A DNA stretch of 23,730 nt from an uncultured Propionivibrio sp. (GCA_938040985.1 CALHZD010000120.1:1-23730), one strand, 5' to 3'. Positions 6,739 through 15,055 are shown, counted from the first letter of the stretch. The notes: generated by a model from the letters alone, not told the origin. A program made the numbers and translations.

Positions 6739-9090
6739 TCAGAAGCGGGCGGACTGCACCGACGGCAGCACGATATTGCTACTGTTATCACGGGATGCTG
6801 GCGAACTGTCGGCATCCTGTGTTTTTGTCTGTGCGCCCGCCTGAGTAGCCGAAGAGTCATTGGCGCCCGCATCCAGGGGAGCCGGAGTAACTACGCTGGC
6901 ATTCCGTTGCGGCCTGACTGCGCGCGCCGTCGGAGACTGGAGCGTTCCGCCCAGAACAATGGGCACACGCACCTGATTGGCAGAGCCGCGCATCTGCAAA
7001 TCCATCCGGCCGCTGAGCGTCTGGTCGGCGGTCACTTCAGCGCTCCCCGCCGAGGACATCAGCCCCGATTCGACCATCAGATCGTAGAAGCGTAACCGGG
7101 ATGAGGTGAGCCGCATCTTGCCGGAAAACTGTTCAAAACTCATCATCCCGCCTTGAACGGGCATCTCGGAAATGCGGCGCGCCGCTTCGGCCAGATCGAT
7201 GCCCGTCAGGCTGCCCCGCTGCATTAAAAAACTGCCCTCTACCGTTAACGCAGGCAGAATCCCGTCCCATTCATTGGCGGCGCCAGAAAAACGGGCTTTG
7301 CCTTCCAGGTCACCGGCGAGCAGGTTCTCCACCCCCAGGGCGGCGCTCAGTTTTCCGGAATCCACATGGTCGAAAGTCAAATCGCCTTCAACGGCAATCG
7401 CTTTTTCCAGACGTGCTTTCGCCTGGCCTATGATGGCGCCATCAAACAGGCGAAAATCGAAGGCGGAGACATTCATCTCGCCATTTTCCCAGAGACCTTT
7501 CACGCTGATCGAGTTGAAATCCACGGGCGCCAGCGCCGGAATACGTATCGCCCTGCCCTCCGCCTCAAAATTGATGCGTTGTCCGTCAGGCGTCAGCGCC
7601 AGCCTGAGTTTGCGTTCATCGGTCTGCAAATTCAGGGCGTTCAGACCAGCCGTTTCGGACAATTCCGCACTGCCTTGCAAAGGGCCAATGGATAATTTGG
7701 GAATATCCAATGCGACCCGTTCAAAATACAGGCCGGCGATACGGAATTCCGAGTGGCTTCCATTGATCTGCTGCAACATGGCCGGCAATGCAGCGAACAC
7801 CTCCGGCGTAAGCGCGATACCGCTCACAAAAACACGCCGCAGATCCTTGCGCGGTGCAAACAGCGTCCGGACATCCGGTTCCAGCCAGATCTTGGCGATA
7901 TGAAGGGATTGATCGATTTCACTGCCGTTTTCCTCATTGGTTTTATTCGCACCGCTCATCGCGTTCTTGTTGTCCGGCGCATCAATGACGACATCCGCCA
8001 GCAAAATACCCGGATGCGGATAAACCGATGCGCTCAGCCGGCCTATTTTGACGGGACGCCCCAGGCTATTCGACGCGGCCGCTTCGATGTTTGCCACATA
8101 CATAGTTAAAGGCGGAAAAGCGACAAACACAGCCGCACCCAGGACGACGAGCAACAGCAAGGTAATCAGCGACTTTTTCATGCCAGAGGATCTCCGCGCC
8201 GGGTAGATCAACCTGCCCGGCCGGCCAATCTGATAATGGGATGGCGTCTCTCGACGAGGCGACACAGATGGACGCGGCATGGTTTGCCCTGGATTCTGCG
8301 CCGCCAGACGGCGGCTGCGCCAGCTTCGCCAACGCTCAGAAAGCAAGGCAAGCTTGCCGATGATCGTTTTTGTCGCGGACCGCGCATCTGCAATGTTCTG
8401 CGTTTTCGCATCAGCAGCTTTTACAGCCAAATCCGCATGACCTGGCGCAGGACTTTCTGCATCAGCCATTGCAGTATCTGCGGTATCCTTTTCCGCCAGA
8501 TCAGCGTGCCCGGAAAATTCATCGATTTCGGCCGTTTGTGAAGGATCGACGACTTCCATCAGGATCGGCAGCCCCTCCACACTCCCGGCGTCATCACTAT
8601 CGTTGCCGGTTGAGGTCATTTTGCTCGGCGATGCCCGGTTTCCTTCCGCCTGGGGTTTTGCATATGCCCAATCGAAATCCGACCCAGTCGCGCCTTCCAC
8701 ACCAAATAACTCAATGGTTTCAACCGACGTTTGTTCGGCATCATCAATCGCGTCGGATTCGGCGCGCGCAACCGGGTGCTTCATCGCACCGGCAACGGCA
8801 GCTGTTTCGTCGCCAATACGCTCGTCTGCCGGAACGGCAACACTATTTTCCGGCTTGGTTCTACACCGCACGATATACCCGCGATCCTCAAGATCTGCCA
8901 ACGCCATCTTGACAAACTCGAGGCTGGACATTTTTTCGCCCAAATCGGCAACGGTCAATTTCCCATCGACAAGAATGAGCACCGTCCGGATGGCGCGCGG
9001 CAATCTTCCGCCTTCCCCGCCATTTTTATCCGGTGAAGCAAGGATTTCTTCTCCCGCGGCTGTTTTAACAAATACCAGTTCTAAATTCAT
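6739..9090 (-). CDS. AsmA-like membrane-anchored protein with extra N-terminal domain
   Basis: This is a 783-residue protein in three parts. Residues 1-85 form a small, probably cytoplasmic domain with the look of a winged helix (LPRAIRTVLILVDGKLTVADL, then a segment ending GYIVRCR). Residues 86-300 are acidic, low in complexity and probably disordered. A membrane segment at about 306-328, just after Met304, is followed by a large region resembling the AsmA family: SLGRPVKIGRL near the start, and a C-terminal repeat of beta-rich segments with GxLxGxxD/N-type turns. AsmA-like proteins are anchored in the inner membrane and project into the periplasm, where members of the family help lipid transport or outer-membrane assembly. 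The role of the front domain is unknown. There is no strong Shine-Dalgarno. The gene stands alone, divergent from tRNA-Asn. Confidence 0.75.
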   Translation of the reverse strand: MNLELVFVKTAAGEEILASPDKNGGEGGRLPRAIRTVLILVDGKLTVADLGEKMSSLEFVKMALADLEDRGYIVRCRTKPENSVAVPADERIGDETAAVAGAMKHPVARAESDAIDDAEQTSVETIELFGVEGATGSDFDWAYAKPQAEGNRASPSKMTSTGNDSDDAGSVEGLPILMEVVDPSQTAEIDEFSGHADLAEKDTADTAMADAESPAPGHADLAVKAADAKTQNIADARSATKTIIGKLALLSERWRSWRSRRLAAQNPGQTMPRPSVSPRRETPSHYQIGRPGRLIYPARRSSGMKKSLITLLLLVVLGAAVFVAFPPLTMYVANIEAAASNSLGRPVKIGRLSASVYPHPGILLADVVIDAPDNKNAMSGANKTNEENGSEIDQSLHIAKIWLEPDVRTLFAPRKDLRRVFVSGIALTPEVFAALPAMLQQINGSHSEFRIAGLYFERVALDIPKLSIGPLQGSAELSETAGLNALNLQTDERKLRLALTPDGQRINFEAEGRAIRIPALAPVDFNSISVKGLWENGEMNVSAFDFRLFDGAIIGQAKARLEKAIAVEGDLTFDHVDSGKLSAALGVENLLAGDLEGKARFSGAANEWDGILPALTVEGSFLMQRGSLTGIDLAEAARRISEMPVQGGMMSFEQFSGKMRLTSSRLRFYDLMVESGLMSSAGSAEVTADQTLSGRMDLQMRGSANQVRVPIVLGGTLQSPTARAVRPQRNASVVTPAPLDAGANDSSATQAGAQTKTQDADSSPASRDNSSNIVLPSVQSARF

Positions 9091-9101
9091 CGTTAAACAT
9101 G

Positions 9102-9130
9102 TTGACGCTAAAAAGATAAATATCTACAAT
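9102..9130 (+). promoter_or_regulatory. Sigma70-type promoter of tRNA-Asn
   Basis: TTGACG (9102-9107) and TACAAT (9125-9130) are separated by exactly 17 bases, close to the sigma70 consensus. Transcription would begin near 9137, eight bases before the tRNA. Confidence 0.8.
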
Positions 9131-9144
9131 GCGCTCCTCGTTGA

Positions 9145-9220
9145 TCCTCGATAGCTCAGTCGGTAGAGCGCCGGACTGTTAATCCGTAGGTCCCTGGTTC
9201 GAGCCCAGGTCGAGGAGCCA
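9145..9220 (+). tRNA. tRNA-Asn (anticodon GTT)
   Basis: A full cloverleaf of 76 bases with encoded CCA is present. The acceptor TCCTCGA pairs with TCGAGGA, the D-arm is GCTC..GAGC, the anticodon loop is CTGTTAA with GTT, and the T-arm contains GGTTCGAGCCC. It is very similar to E. coli tRNA-Asn. It has its own promoter and terminator. No integrase or second copy of its 3' end was seen. Confidence 0.98.
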
Positions 9221-9229
9221 AAAATACTT

Positions 9230-9274
9230 GGGGTTGCGAAGAAATCATTTTTCGCAACCCCTTTTTATTTTTAC
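9230..9274 (+). terminator. Terminator of tRNA-Asn
   Basis: Perfect 11-base arms GGGGTTGCGAA (9230-9240) and TTCGCAACCCC (9251-9261) are followed by a run of T (9262-9272), a textbook rho-independent terminator nine bases after the tRNA. Confidence 0.93.
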
Positions 9275-9441
9275 GGAAAATCATCTAAAACCTTCCTGAT
9301 ATTTCTGCCACTTTCCGGCACGATCAATCGTCATTCCGGCATCATGATAGCGGGATTTTCCCGACAAGAAAACCAATTATTACTCAACGTACTCATGAAA
9401 CATTCAAAAAATTGTTCATCTTCATCTCTACGAGGAAAGTT

Positions 9442-9924
9442 ATGACACCAACGACGTTGAAAGGACTACGAAGCTTATTTTTCTTTACCGTTCCCGAAGC
9501 AGCGCGCCTCATCGCAGGCAGTCATGAGGCGCTGCAAGGCGTTTCCGAGCAACGTTGGCGGGAGTGGGAAAGCGGGGAAAGTCCGATTCCAGAAAGCCTC
9601 GTCGGCCGGATGAAAGAGCTCAATGAATGGCGGTCTCTGGCGCTCGATGCTACGGCTGACAATATTCGCATCCAGATGCGGGAAAAAGGCGGAACGCCGG
9701 AAGCGATTTTTGTTATCTGGTACGACACGCTCGACGACTGGATGACGCTGCCCAAGCGTGACCCCGTTATGTGGCATTTACAGCAGTCTGTTTGCGCCGC
9801 CTTGCTCGGCATGTTCGATACCGTCAGGCTGGTGCGTTTCGATATGAGCAATTACCAGAACTGGCTGTCCGGCCGCGAAGATAGCGAAGCCTTACGCGCT
9901 GAGTGGGCATCCACACAGCAATAG
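9442..9924 (+). CDS. YdiL/DUF1870-like helix-turn-helix protein
   Basis: This 160-residue cytoplasmic protein has an N-terminal HTH-like region (about residues 5-60: LKGLRSLFFFTVPEAARLI, then WREWESGESPIPE), which resembles the YdiL/DUF1870 family of small DNA-binding proteins. That group is related to the Aca2-type repressors, but nothing here suggests an anti-CRISPR gene. The C-terminal part (about 80-150) is rich in Trp and Asp and continues the family layout with WHLQQSVCAALLG. The start at 9442 was preferred over 9412 because a strong GAGGAAAG precedes it by about four bases. It is convergent with the small membrane protein gene, with 12 bases between the stops. Its targets are unknown. 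The family call rests on memory of the motif only. Confidence 0.6.
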   Translation: MTPTTLKGLRSLFFFTVPEAARLIAGSHEALQGVSEQRWREWESGESPIPESLVGRMKELNEWRSLALDATADNIRIQMREKGGTPEAIFVIWYDTLDDWMTLPKRDPVMWHLQQSVCAALLGMFDTVRLVRFDMSNYQNWLSGREDSEALRAEWASTQQ

Positions 9925-9936
9925 CCGTATCCGGCC

Positions 9937-10260
9937 TTAAGAAGGCGAAGTATGTTCTGCGTCATGTTCATCCGCGACGCGCGTAGCCTCGCCTTCAATA
10001 ATATCGCCATTGCCGAATCTATTTTTTGTAGATCGCCCGGTGATAGTGGTATGTACGCCATCTCCTCCCCGCTCGTCCGGCCCGCGGCGCTGTTTGCCTT
10101 TTCTCCACCAGAAGCTGGCCCATGCGCCAAAGCCAACGACCGCCGCGACTGTCAGCAGAAATAGGGAGAAAATTACGGCGGCAACCATGGACAACACACC
10201 GGTCATGTACGCCGCCAGCCGGGCAAGCGGACTTTTGAACGTTCTTTGCTCAAAGGGCAT
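9937..10260 (-). CDS. Small membrane protein, function unknown, coupled to cysB
   Basis: This 107-residue protein has one long hydrophobic stretch (about residues 14-50) that could form one or two membrane segments, then WWRKGKQRR, which predicts a cytoplasmic tail by the positive-inside rule. The tail is hydrophilic and ends with an IIEGE element close to the C-terminus. The start at 10260 overlaps the end of the cysB-like gene by 11 bases (ATGCCCTTTGA), which suggests translational coupling. A longer start at 10299 would overlap further. I do not recognise a functional family. Confidence 0.7.
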   Translation of the reverse strand: MPFEQRTFKSPLARLAAYMTGVLSMVAAVIFSLFLLTVAAVVGFGAWASFWWRKGKQRRGPDERGGDGVHTTITGRSTKNRFGNGDIIEGEATRVADEHDAEHTSPS

Positions 10261-11194
10261 AATCATCACCGACGCCCGTGCCGGACATCGCCATATCAAT
10301 CGCCTTCCGGGTCAGGTGCCCCGCAAACAAGCTAATAAAGTCGTATTCAAAACAGCGCAGATAGGTGCCGCGACGCAAACCGATCCGCGTAATATTTGAA
10401 CCAAACAGATGCGCAGCCTCCATGGCGGACAAGCCCACATCACGCTCGGCATCGTAGGCAATATCGGCAATGATGCCAAGACCCAGCCCTAGTTCAACGT
10501 AGGTTTTGATCACATCCGTGTCGATCGCCGCCAGTACAATGTTCGGCGTAAGCTGCGCCCGTTCGAACGCCTGATCGACGCGGGTGCGCGCGGAAAATAC
10601 CGTATCGTAAGTAATCAACGGCCATTTTGTCAGCACGGATAGTGTCAGGTTTTTTTCCGCAAGCACCGGATGCCCATCCGGAGCGATAAGGCAAAGTCCC
10701 CATTGGTAACTGGGCAGAACGACAAGTTCAGGATACCGGTCAAGTTCGCTAGCAATCGCCAGATCCGCTTTTCCCTGTAAAGTCCATTCGGCAATCTGCG
10801 CGGGATTGCCCTGGTGCAGGGTTAATCGAACCTTCGGATAGCGCCCAACAAATTCCTTGACGATGCGCGGCAGCGCATAGCGCGCTTGGGTATGCGTCGT
10901 CGCAATCGCTAGGCGGCCTGATTTACCGCTGGCGTATTCTTCACCAACACGTTTGATATTTTCCGTCTCGCGCAAAAGCCGCTGCGCAATTTCGAGCACG
11001 CGCTTTCCTGGCTCGGTAATAGCCGTCAGCCGCTTGCCGCTACGCTCAAAAATAATGATGCCAAGCTCGTCTTCCAGTAATTTGATCTGCTTGGATACGC
11101 CGGGTTGGGAGGTATATAGGACTTCCGCTGCTTCTGAAATATTCAGATTGGAACGCGCCACCTCAACCAGATAGCGAAGTTGTTGCAGCTTCAT
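10250..11194 (-). CDS. cysB: LysR-family transcriptional regulator CysB
   Basis: CysB activates the cysteine-biosynthesis and sulfate-uptake genes with N-acetylserine as inducer. The 314-residue protein begins MKLQQLRYLVEVA. A winged HTH at about residues 19-45 (ISEAAEVLYTSQPGVSKQIK) is followed by an effector domain. ATTHTQARYALP at about 98-109 is the typical CysB/Cbl inducer-site segment. Length matches the family (about 310-325). The paralogue Cbl is similar, so CysB-type is the safe call. The gene runs leftward and overlaps the small membrane protein gene. There is no strong Shine-Dalgarno. It is separated from tyrS, on the same strand, by 37 bases. Confidence 0.88.
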   Translation of the reverse strand: MKLQQLRYLVEVARSNLNISEAAEVLYTSQPGVSKQIKLLEDELGIIIFERSGKRLTAITEPGKRVLEIAQRLLRETENIKRVGEEYASGKSGRLAIATTHTQARYALPRIVKEFVGRYPKVRLTLHQGNPAQIAEWTLQGKADLAIASELDRYPELVVLPSYQWGLCLIAPDGHPVLAEKNLTLSVLTKWPLITYDTVFSARTRVDQAFERAQLTPNIVLAAIDTDVIKTYVELGLGLGIIADIAYDAERDVGLSAMEAAHLFGSNITRIGLRRGTYLRCFEYDFISLFAGHLTRKAIDMAMSGTGVGDDYAL

Positions 11195-11231
11195 GAAAAA
11201 CTCTGTCCGTTAAGGGCGGCGATTGCCCGCA

Positions 11232-12506
11232 CTATTGCCAGCGCAGCATGGCGTAATGTTTTTTGCCGCGGCGCAGGAGGGTAAAGCGGCCAAAACGGCG
11301 GTCGGTCCCGGCAAAACGGTAATCAATGGCGTCGATTTTGACGCCATTCACCTGGACGCTGCCGCTTTGCAAAAAACCGCGCGCCTCACTCTTCGATTTA
11401 GCTAACCCCGTCGCCGCCAAGGCGTCAACCAGACCATCCGCCGACTTTTCCAACGCGAGTCCCGGCACGCCATCCTGCGCCAACTGTTCAAAATCCGATT
11501 CGGTCAGTGCGTCGAGATCACCGGAAAACAGACTCTTCGAAATACGCTGTGCGGCTTGCAGCGCCGCCTGTCCATGCACCAGCTCGGTCACCTGTTCGGC
11601 CAGGATGCGCTGCGCTTCCGGCTTTTTGCCGCCAGCATTGTCCGCCGCTTCAATGGCGTTGATTTCCTCGACAGACAAAAAAGTGAAGTAGCGCATGAAT
11701 TTATAGACATCCGCATCGGCTGTATTGATCCAGAATTGATAAAAAGCATAAGGCGAGGTTTTTTTTGCATCCAGCCAAATGGCGCCCGATTCCGTCTTGC
11801 CGAATTTGGTCCCGTCGGATTTGGTCACCAGCGGGAGCGTCAGACCATACACCTGTTTCTGATTCAGTCGCCGTGTCAGATCGGTTCCTGCGGTAATGTT
11901 GCCCCATTGATCTGAACCGCCAATCTGCAATACGCAACCATAACGCCGGTTCAGCTCGACAAAATCATAGCCTTGCAGCAGGCTATAAGAAAATTCCGTA
12001 TAGGAAATACCCTGCTCGTCGCGATTGATGCGTTGCTGTACCGACTCTTTCTTGATCATCGCATTGACCGAGAAATGTTTTCCGATATCACGCAGAAAAT
12101 CGAGTGCGCTCATGCCGCCAAACCAGTCATAATTATTGGCCATGATTGCTGCATTGGCGCCATCGAAGCTGAGAAACGGCGCCACCTGAGCGCGAATTTT
12201 CGTCACCCAGCCCGCGATAATTTCGGGGGTATTAAGCTTGCGTTCGGTCGCCTTGAAGCTGGGGTCACCGATCATGCCCGTTGCGCCGCCAACCAATGCA
12301 ATCGGCTTATGTCCGGCCTGCTGAAAGCGTTTGAGCACCAGTACGGGCACCAGATGCCCGAGATGCAGGCTATCCGCCGTCGGATCAAAGCCGCAATACA
12401 GCGTCACCGATGAGCTTGCCAATAAGGCATCAAGCCCGCGCGCATCGGTCAACTGAGCGATCAGGCCGCGATCATGTAAATCCTGGATCAGGGCGGACTG
12501 GAACAT
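11232..12506 (-). CDS. tyrS: Tyrosyl-tRNA synthetase
   Basis: TyrS charges tRNA-Tyr with tyrosine using ATP. The 424-residue class I synthetase shows HLGH (residues 48-51, the HIGH motif), QIGGSDQWGN (194-203, tyrosine/ATP binding), and KFGKT (234-238, the KMSKS counterpart), followed by a C-terminal S4 RNA-binding domain (SKSEARGFLQSGSVQVNGVKI and onward). The start at 12506 was chosen over an upstream ATG at 12566 because a GGAGAAAG lies a few bases before it and the family begins here. The 139 bases between this start and the Nudix stop hold nothing I can recognise. Confidence 0.97.
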   Translation of the reverse strand: MFQSALIQDLHDRGLIAQLTDARGLDALLASSSVTLYCGFDPTADSLHLGHLVPVLVLKRFQQAGHKPIALVGGATGMIGDPSFKATERKLNTPEIIAGWVTKIRAQVAPFLSFDGANAAIMANNYDWFGGMSALDFLRDIGKHFSVNAMIKKESVQQRINRDEQGISYTEFSYSLLQGYDFVELNRRYGCVLQIGGSDQWGNITAGTDLTRRLNQKQVYGLTLPLVTKSDGTKFGKTESGAIWLDAKKTSPYAFYQFWINTADADVYKFMRYFTFLSVEEINAIEAADNAGGKKPEAQRILAEQVTELVHGQAALQAAQRISKSLFSGDLDALTESDFEQLAQDGVPGLALEKSADGLVDALAATGLAKSKSEARGFLQSGSVQVNGVKIDAIDYRFAGTDRRFGRFTLLRRGKKHYAMLRWQ

Positions 12507-12645
12507 CAGACTTTCTCCACAAGATAGAAAACTGGCGGATTCTAGCACGCTGCCCAGGGCAATCACCGCATTCTGAAGAACGAGATACAGGCCAGAAACA
12601 GAGCGATATACGAAGCCTCAGGCCGGTATCACAAGCAGTATCCAG

Positions 12646-13236
12646 CTACCAGCCGGAGCGCATAATTTTTTCTGCCCAGAAGAGCGCGGCAATCGTTTTA
12701 CCGTCCGTGATCTCGCCATGACGCACTGCCTCTAGCGCCGCATCCAGGCTTAATGTCAGCAATTCGACAAACTCGCCCTCATCAAGCCGTTGCCCTTCGG
12801 GGGTTCGCTGCAAACCGCGCGCAGAAAAAATCTCAATTCGCTCGTCAGAATAACCGATACAGGGATGTAATACCCCCAGATGTCGCCAGTCGCTTGCCGT
12901 ATAGCCCGTTTCTTCCAGCAACTCGCGCCGGCCGGTGATCAGAACGTCTTCGCCCGCTTCAATTTTTCCCGCCGGGAATTCAAGAAAAACACGTCGCAGG
13001 GGATAACGGAACTGCCGTTCGAGAACCAGCTCGCCATTATCAAGAATGGGAACAATGACAACCGCTCCCGGATGCCGAATGTATTCGCGCGTCGCCTCTC
13101 GACCATCGGGCTGGCGTACACGATCTACGCGCACATCGAGCAGGCGACCACGATACGCCTGCGCGCCCTCCAGCTCGGTTTCAACAAGATTCATTTCGTT
13201 GGTTGCCTTGGTGCAAGACGTCTGGTGATTATTCAT
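12646..13236 (-). CDS. Nudix hydrolase, ADP-ribose pyrophosphatase type
   Basis: This 196-residue hydrolase should cleave a nucleoside diphosphate linked to another group, most likely ADP-ribose. A complete Nudix box lies at about residues 90-112, with G90, E96, R104-E105, E108-E109 and G111. The segments before it (REYIRHPGAVVIVP and LVLERQFRYP) are typical of the ADP-ribose pyrophosphatase branch. Starts at 13236 and 13194 are both possible and neither has a good Shine-Dalgarno. The frame is open to 13335, but that stretch looks non-coding. Upstream lie repeat array C and tRNA-Leu. In many betaproteobacteria a Nudix gene of this kind follows the nuo operon, which is absent here. Confidence 0.9.
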   Translation of the reverse strand: MNNHQTSCTKATNEMNLVETELEGAQAYRGRLLDVRVDRVRQPDGREATREYIRHPGAVVIVPILDNGELVLERQFRYPLRRVFLEFPAGKIEAGEDVLITGRRELLEETGYTASDWRHLGVLHPCIGYSDERIEIFSARGLQRTPEGQRLDEGEFVELLTLSLDAALEAVRHGEITDGKTIAALFWAEKIMRSGW

Positions 13237-13339
13237 GGCTGTTAAATGAACGAGAAAAACAAAGCGAGCAGTATAGCTTCTGAATATCACAGCCTCTACG
13301 GCAAAACAAAGCAGGCGGATGAAAGCGTTGCCCACAACC

Positions 13340-13520
13340 CCCTATGGATAGAGCATCTCCTGCCCCCTTTCGGAAACCCTTATGGATAAAGGATCCCCAG
13401 GCGCCCTCTCTAAAACCCGCATGGATAAAGGATCTCCGGGCGCTCCTTCTGAAACGCCCTGTTTATAAGGGTTTCAGAGCACATGCCCGGAGATGCCCTA
13501 TTTATAAGGGCTCCAGAGCA
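13340..13520. repeat. Intergenic repeat array C (five units)
   Basis: Units of the 39/41-bp family have CCC anchors at 13340, 13377, 13416, 13457 and 13496 (spacing 37, 39, 41, 39). The cores are CCCTTATGGATAAAGG, CCCGCATGGATAAAGG, CCCTGTTTATAAGGG and CCCTATTTATAAGGGC. The array lies upstream of the Nudix gene and downstream of tRNA-Leu, both on the minus strand, so this is the one site that is not between convergent genes. Confidence 0.88.
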
Positions 13521-13742
13521 GCGTGGAGAAAAGGTTCAGTCTGGCGCTGCCCGCTGACATAGACCTAGACGATAGCCATGCCCGACGTGTTGTATAAATG
13601 CGGCGGGAAGATCCCTGGAGAATTTATAGGGAATTCATTGTAATTTTTGTTGTTTTGGCGCTCAAATTTGTTTCAGCAGGACGCCGTAACTTGTTGTTTT
13701 AAAAGATTTGACGTGTTGAGCGCATCAAAACAAATCATTTAA
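13521..13742. other. AT-rich gene-free stretch with an inverted repeat
   Basis: No gene is seen here. From about 13615 the DNA is clearly more AT-rich than its surroundings. GTTTTGGCGCTC (13652-13663) is an imperfect inverted copy of GAGCGCATCAAAAC (13718-13731), with about 54 bases between them. On the minus strand this follows tRNA-Leu, but the T tract needed for a clear terminator is missing. Confidence 0.55.
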
Positions 13743-13827
13743 TGGTGCCGACGATGAGACTCGAACTCATACGACCGAAGTCACTACCCCCTCAAGATAG
13801 CGTGTCTACCAATTCCACCACGTCGGC
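13743..13827 (-). tRNA. tRNA-Leu (anticodon GAG)
   Basis: A class II tRNA of 85 bases with encoded CCA is present. The acceptor GCCGACG pairs with CGTCGGC, the anticodon stem CTATC/GGTAG encloses TTGAGGG with GAG, a long variable arm follows, and the T-arm contains GAGTTCGAGTCTC. It resembles E. coli tRNA-Leu(GAG). It lies about 80 bases downstream of secG and is probably processed from the tpiA-secG transcript; no separate promoter was found. Confidence 0.97.
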
Positions 13828-13907
13828 GCACTCAAACAATAGGCAACGGTACTGCGAAGAAAGATCCAAAAAAGATCCAAAGATCCGCCACCTAAAAAAA
13901 CAAGCTG

Positions 13908-14279
13908 TTACTTTGGAATATCTTTGGCTTTTGAAGCAGAATCCGCAGTCGCCGGAACTGCTTCCTCCGCTGCTGGAGCGGTCACAGTTGCGGGGGCGGA
14001 TTTTACCGCATCCTCCATCACACTACCAGTTGTCTTTGGCGCATTTGAGGCAAAATACGCCAAAGACAGACTCGTCAGGAAAAATACGACGGCAAGCACT
14101 GCCGTCGTACGGCTAAGAAAGTTGGCTGAACCGGCGGCGCCGAACAGGCTACCCGAAGCGCCGCTACCGAAAGTCGCGCCCATATCCGCACCTTTGCCGT
14201 GTTGTACCAGCACTAAGCCAACGATCCCGACTGCTGCCAAAACATGCAGCGTCAGCGCTAACGAAAAAAGAAACTCCAT
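13908..14279 (-). CDS. secG: Protein translocase subunit SecG
   Basis: SecG is the small third subunit of the SecYEG channel and assists SecA-driven export. The 123-residue protein has two membrane segments (about 4-25 and 55-77). Between them is the SecG signature: LVLVQHGKGADMGATFGSG, then LFGAAGSANFLSR. An Ala/Pro/Thr-rich tail follows, as in many betaproteobacterial SecG proteins. An AAGGA lies about six bases before the ATG. It starts 17 bases after the tpiA stop, so the two genes form an operon. Confidence 0.97.
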   Translation of the reverse strand: MEFLFSLALTLHVLAAVGIVGLVLVQHGKGADMGATFGSGASGSLFGAAGSANFLSRTTAVLAVVFFLTSLSLAYFASNAPKTTGSVMEDAVKSAPATVTAPAAEEAVPATADSASKAKDIPK

Positions 14280-14296
14280 AAATAATCCTTGCCTTA

Positions 14297-15055
14297 TTAA
14301 GCCTTAAGCGCAGCCTGGCAAATTGCCAGAAAATCACCTGCCACCAGCGAAGCGCCGCCGATCAACCCACCATCGATATCCGGCATGCCAAATAGCTCTG
14401 CGGCGTTCGACGGCTTAACGCTACCGCCATAAAGAATCTGCAAACCTTCAGCAACCTTGGCATCAGCGCGCGCCACCTGCGCCCGAATAGCGGCATGAAC
14501 TTCCTGCGCCTGAGCACTACTGGCCGTTTTACCGGTACCAATTGCCCAGACAGGCTCATACGCGACAACAGCCTTGGAAAAAGCCGCAATGCCGGCGCGA
14601 TCAATCGCAGCGGCGACCTGCTTCGCGACAACCTCGCCTGTCTTTCCGGTTTCGCGTTCAGCCAGCGTCTCGCCAACGCACAATATCGGCTGTAAACCGC
14701 CCGCCAGCGCCGCGGCAAACTTCTCGGCAACCAGCGCATTATTTTCGCCATACAACGTACGCCGTTCCGAATGCCCGACCAGCACATAACGGCAGGCAAA
14801 ATCGCGTAGCATTGATGCAGCGACTTCGCCAGTAAACGCACCAGAATCCTTTTCACTCAGATTCTGTGCCCCCCACGCCAAGGGCGTTTTCGCCAACAAC
14901 GCCTGCGCCTGCGCCAAGTAGGGAAACGGTACGCAGACAGCGACAGCAACGCCGCGTACATCCGTAATGCCGGCCGATATTTCCTTAAGAAGCGACTGGT
15001 TGGCCTGCAAACTGCCGTTCATTTTCCAGTTACCAACAACCAACTTTTGACGCAT
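14297..15055 (-). CDS. tpiA: Triosephosphate isomerase
   Basis: TpiA interconverts dihydroxyacetone phosphate and glyceraldehyde 3-phosphate in glycolysis and gluconeogenesis. The 252-residue TIM-barrel protein has all catalytic residues: Lys11 in GNWKMNG, His95 in VGHSERR and Glu167 in AYEPVWAIGTGK, with the phosphate-binding YGGSVKP near the end. The start at 15055 was chosen over 15088 because the family begins MRxKLVVGNWKMNG and an AGGTG lies a few bases upstream. It is the first gene of tpiA-secG-tRNA-Leu. The 175 bases up to the ygiQ stop hold no gene; a promoter is expected there but none is convincing. Confidence 0.97.
   Translation of the reverse strand: MRQKLVVGNWKMNGSLQANQSLLKEISAGITDVRGVAVAVCVPFPYLAQAQALLAKTPLAWGAQNLSEKDSGAFTGEVAASMLRDFACRYVLVGHSERRTLYGENNALVAEKFAAALAGGLQPILCVGETLAERETGKTGEVVAKQVAAAIDRAGIAAFSKAVVAYEPVWAIGTGKTASSAQAQEVHAAIRAQVARADAKVAEGLQILYGGSVKPSNAAELFGMPDIDGGLIGGASLVAGDFLAICQAALKA

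Noticed and set aside
9145..9220. tRNA-Asn as an integration site of a mobile element
   Set aside because: No integrase gene and no direct repeat of the tRNA 3' end were seen in the window.
13237..13335. N-terminal extension of the Nudix protein
   Set aside because: The extra residues are hydrophobic without a family counterpart, and the stretch reaches the edge of repeat array C.
13344..13562. Small ORF across array C
   Set aside because: Its composition (repeated KDP/KGSRA-type segments) follows the nucleotide repeat, with no start signal.
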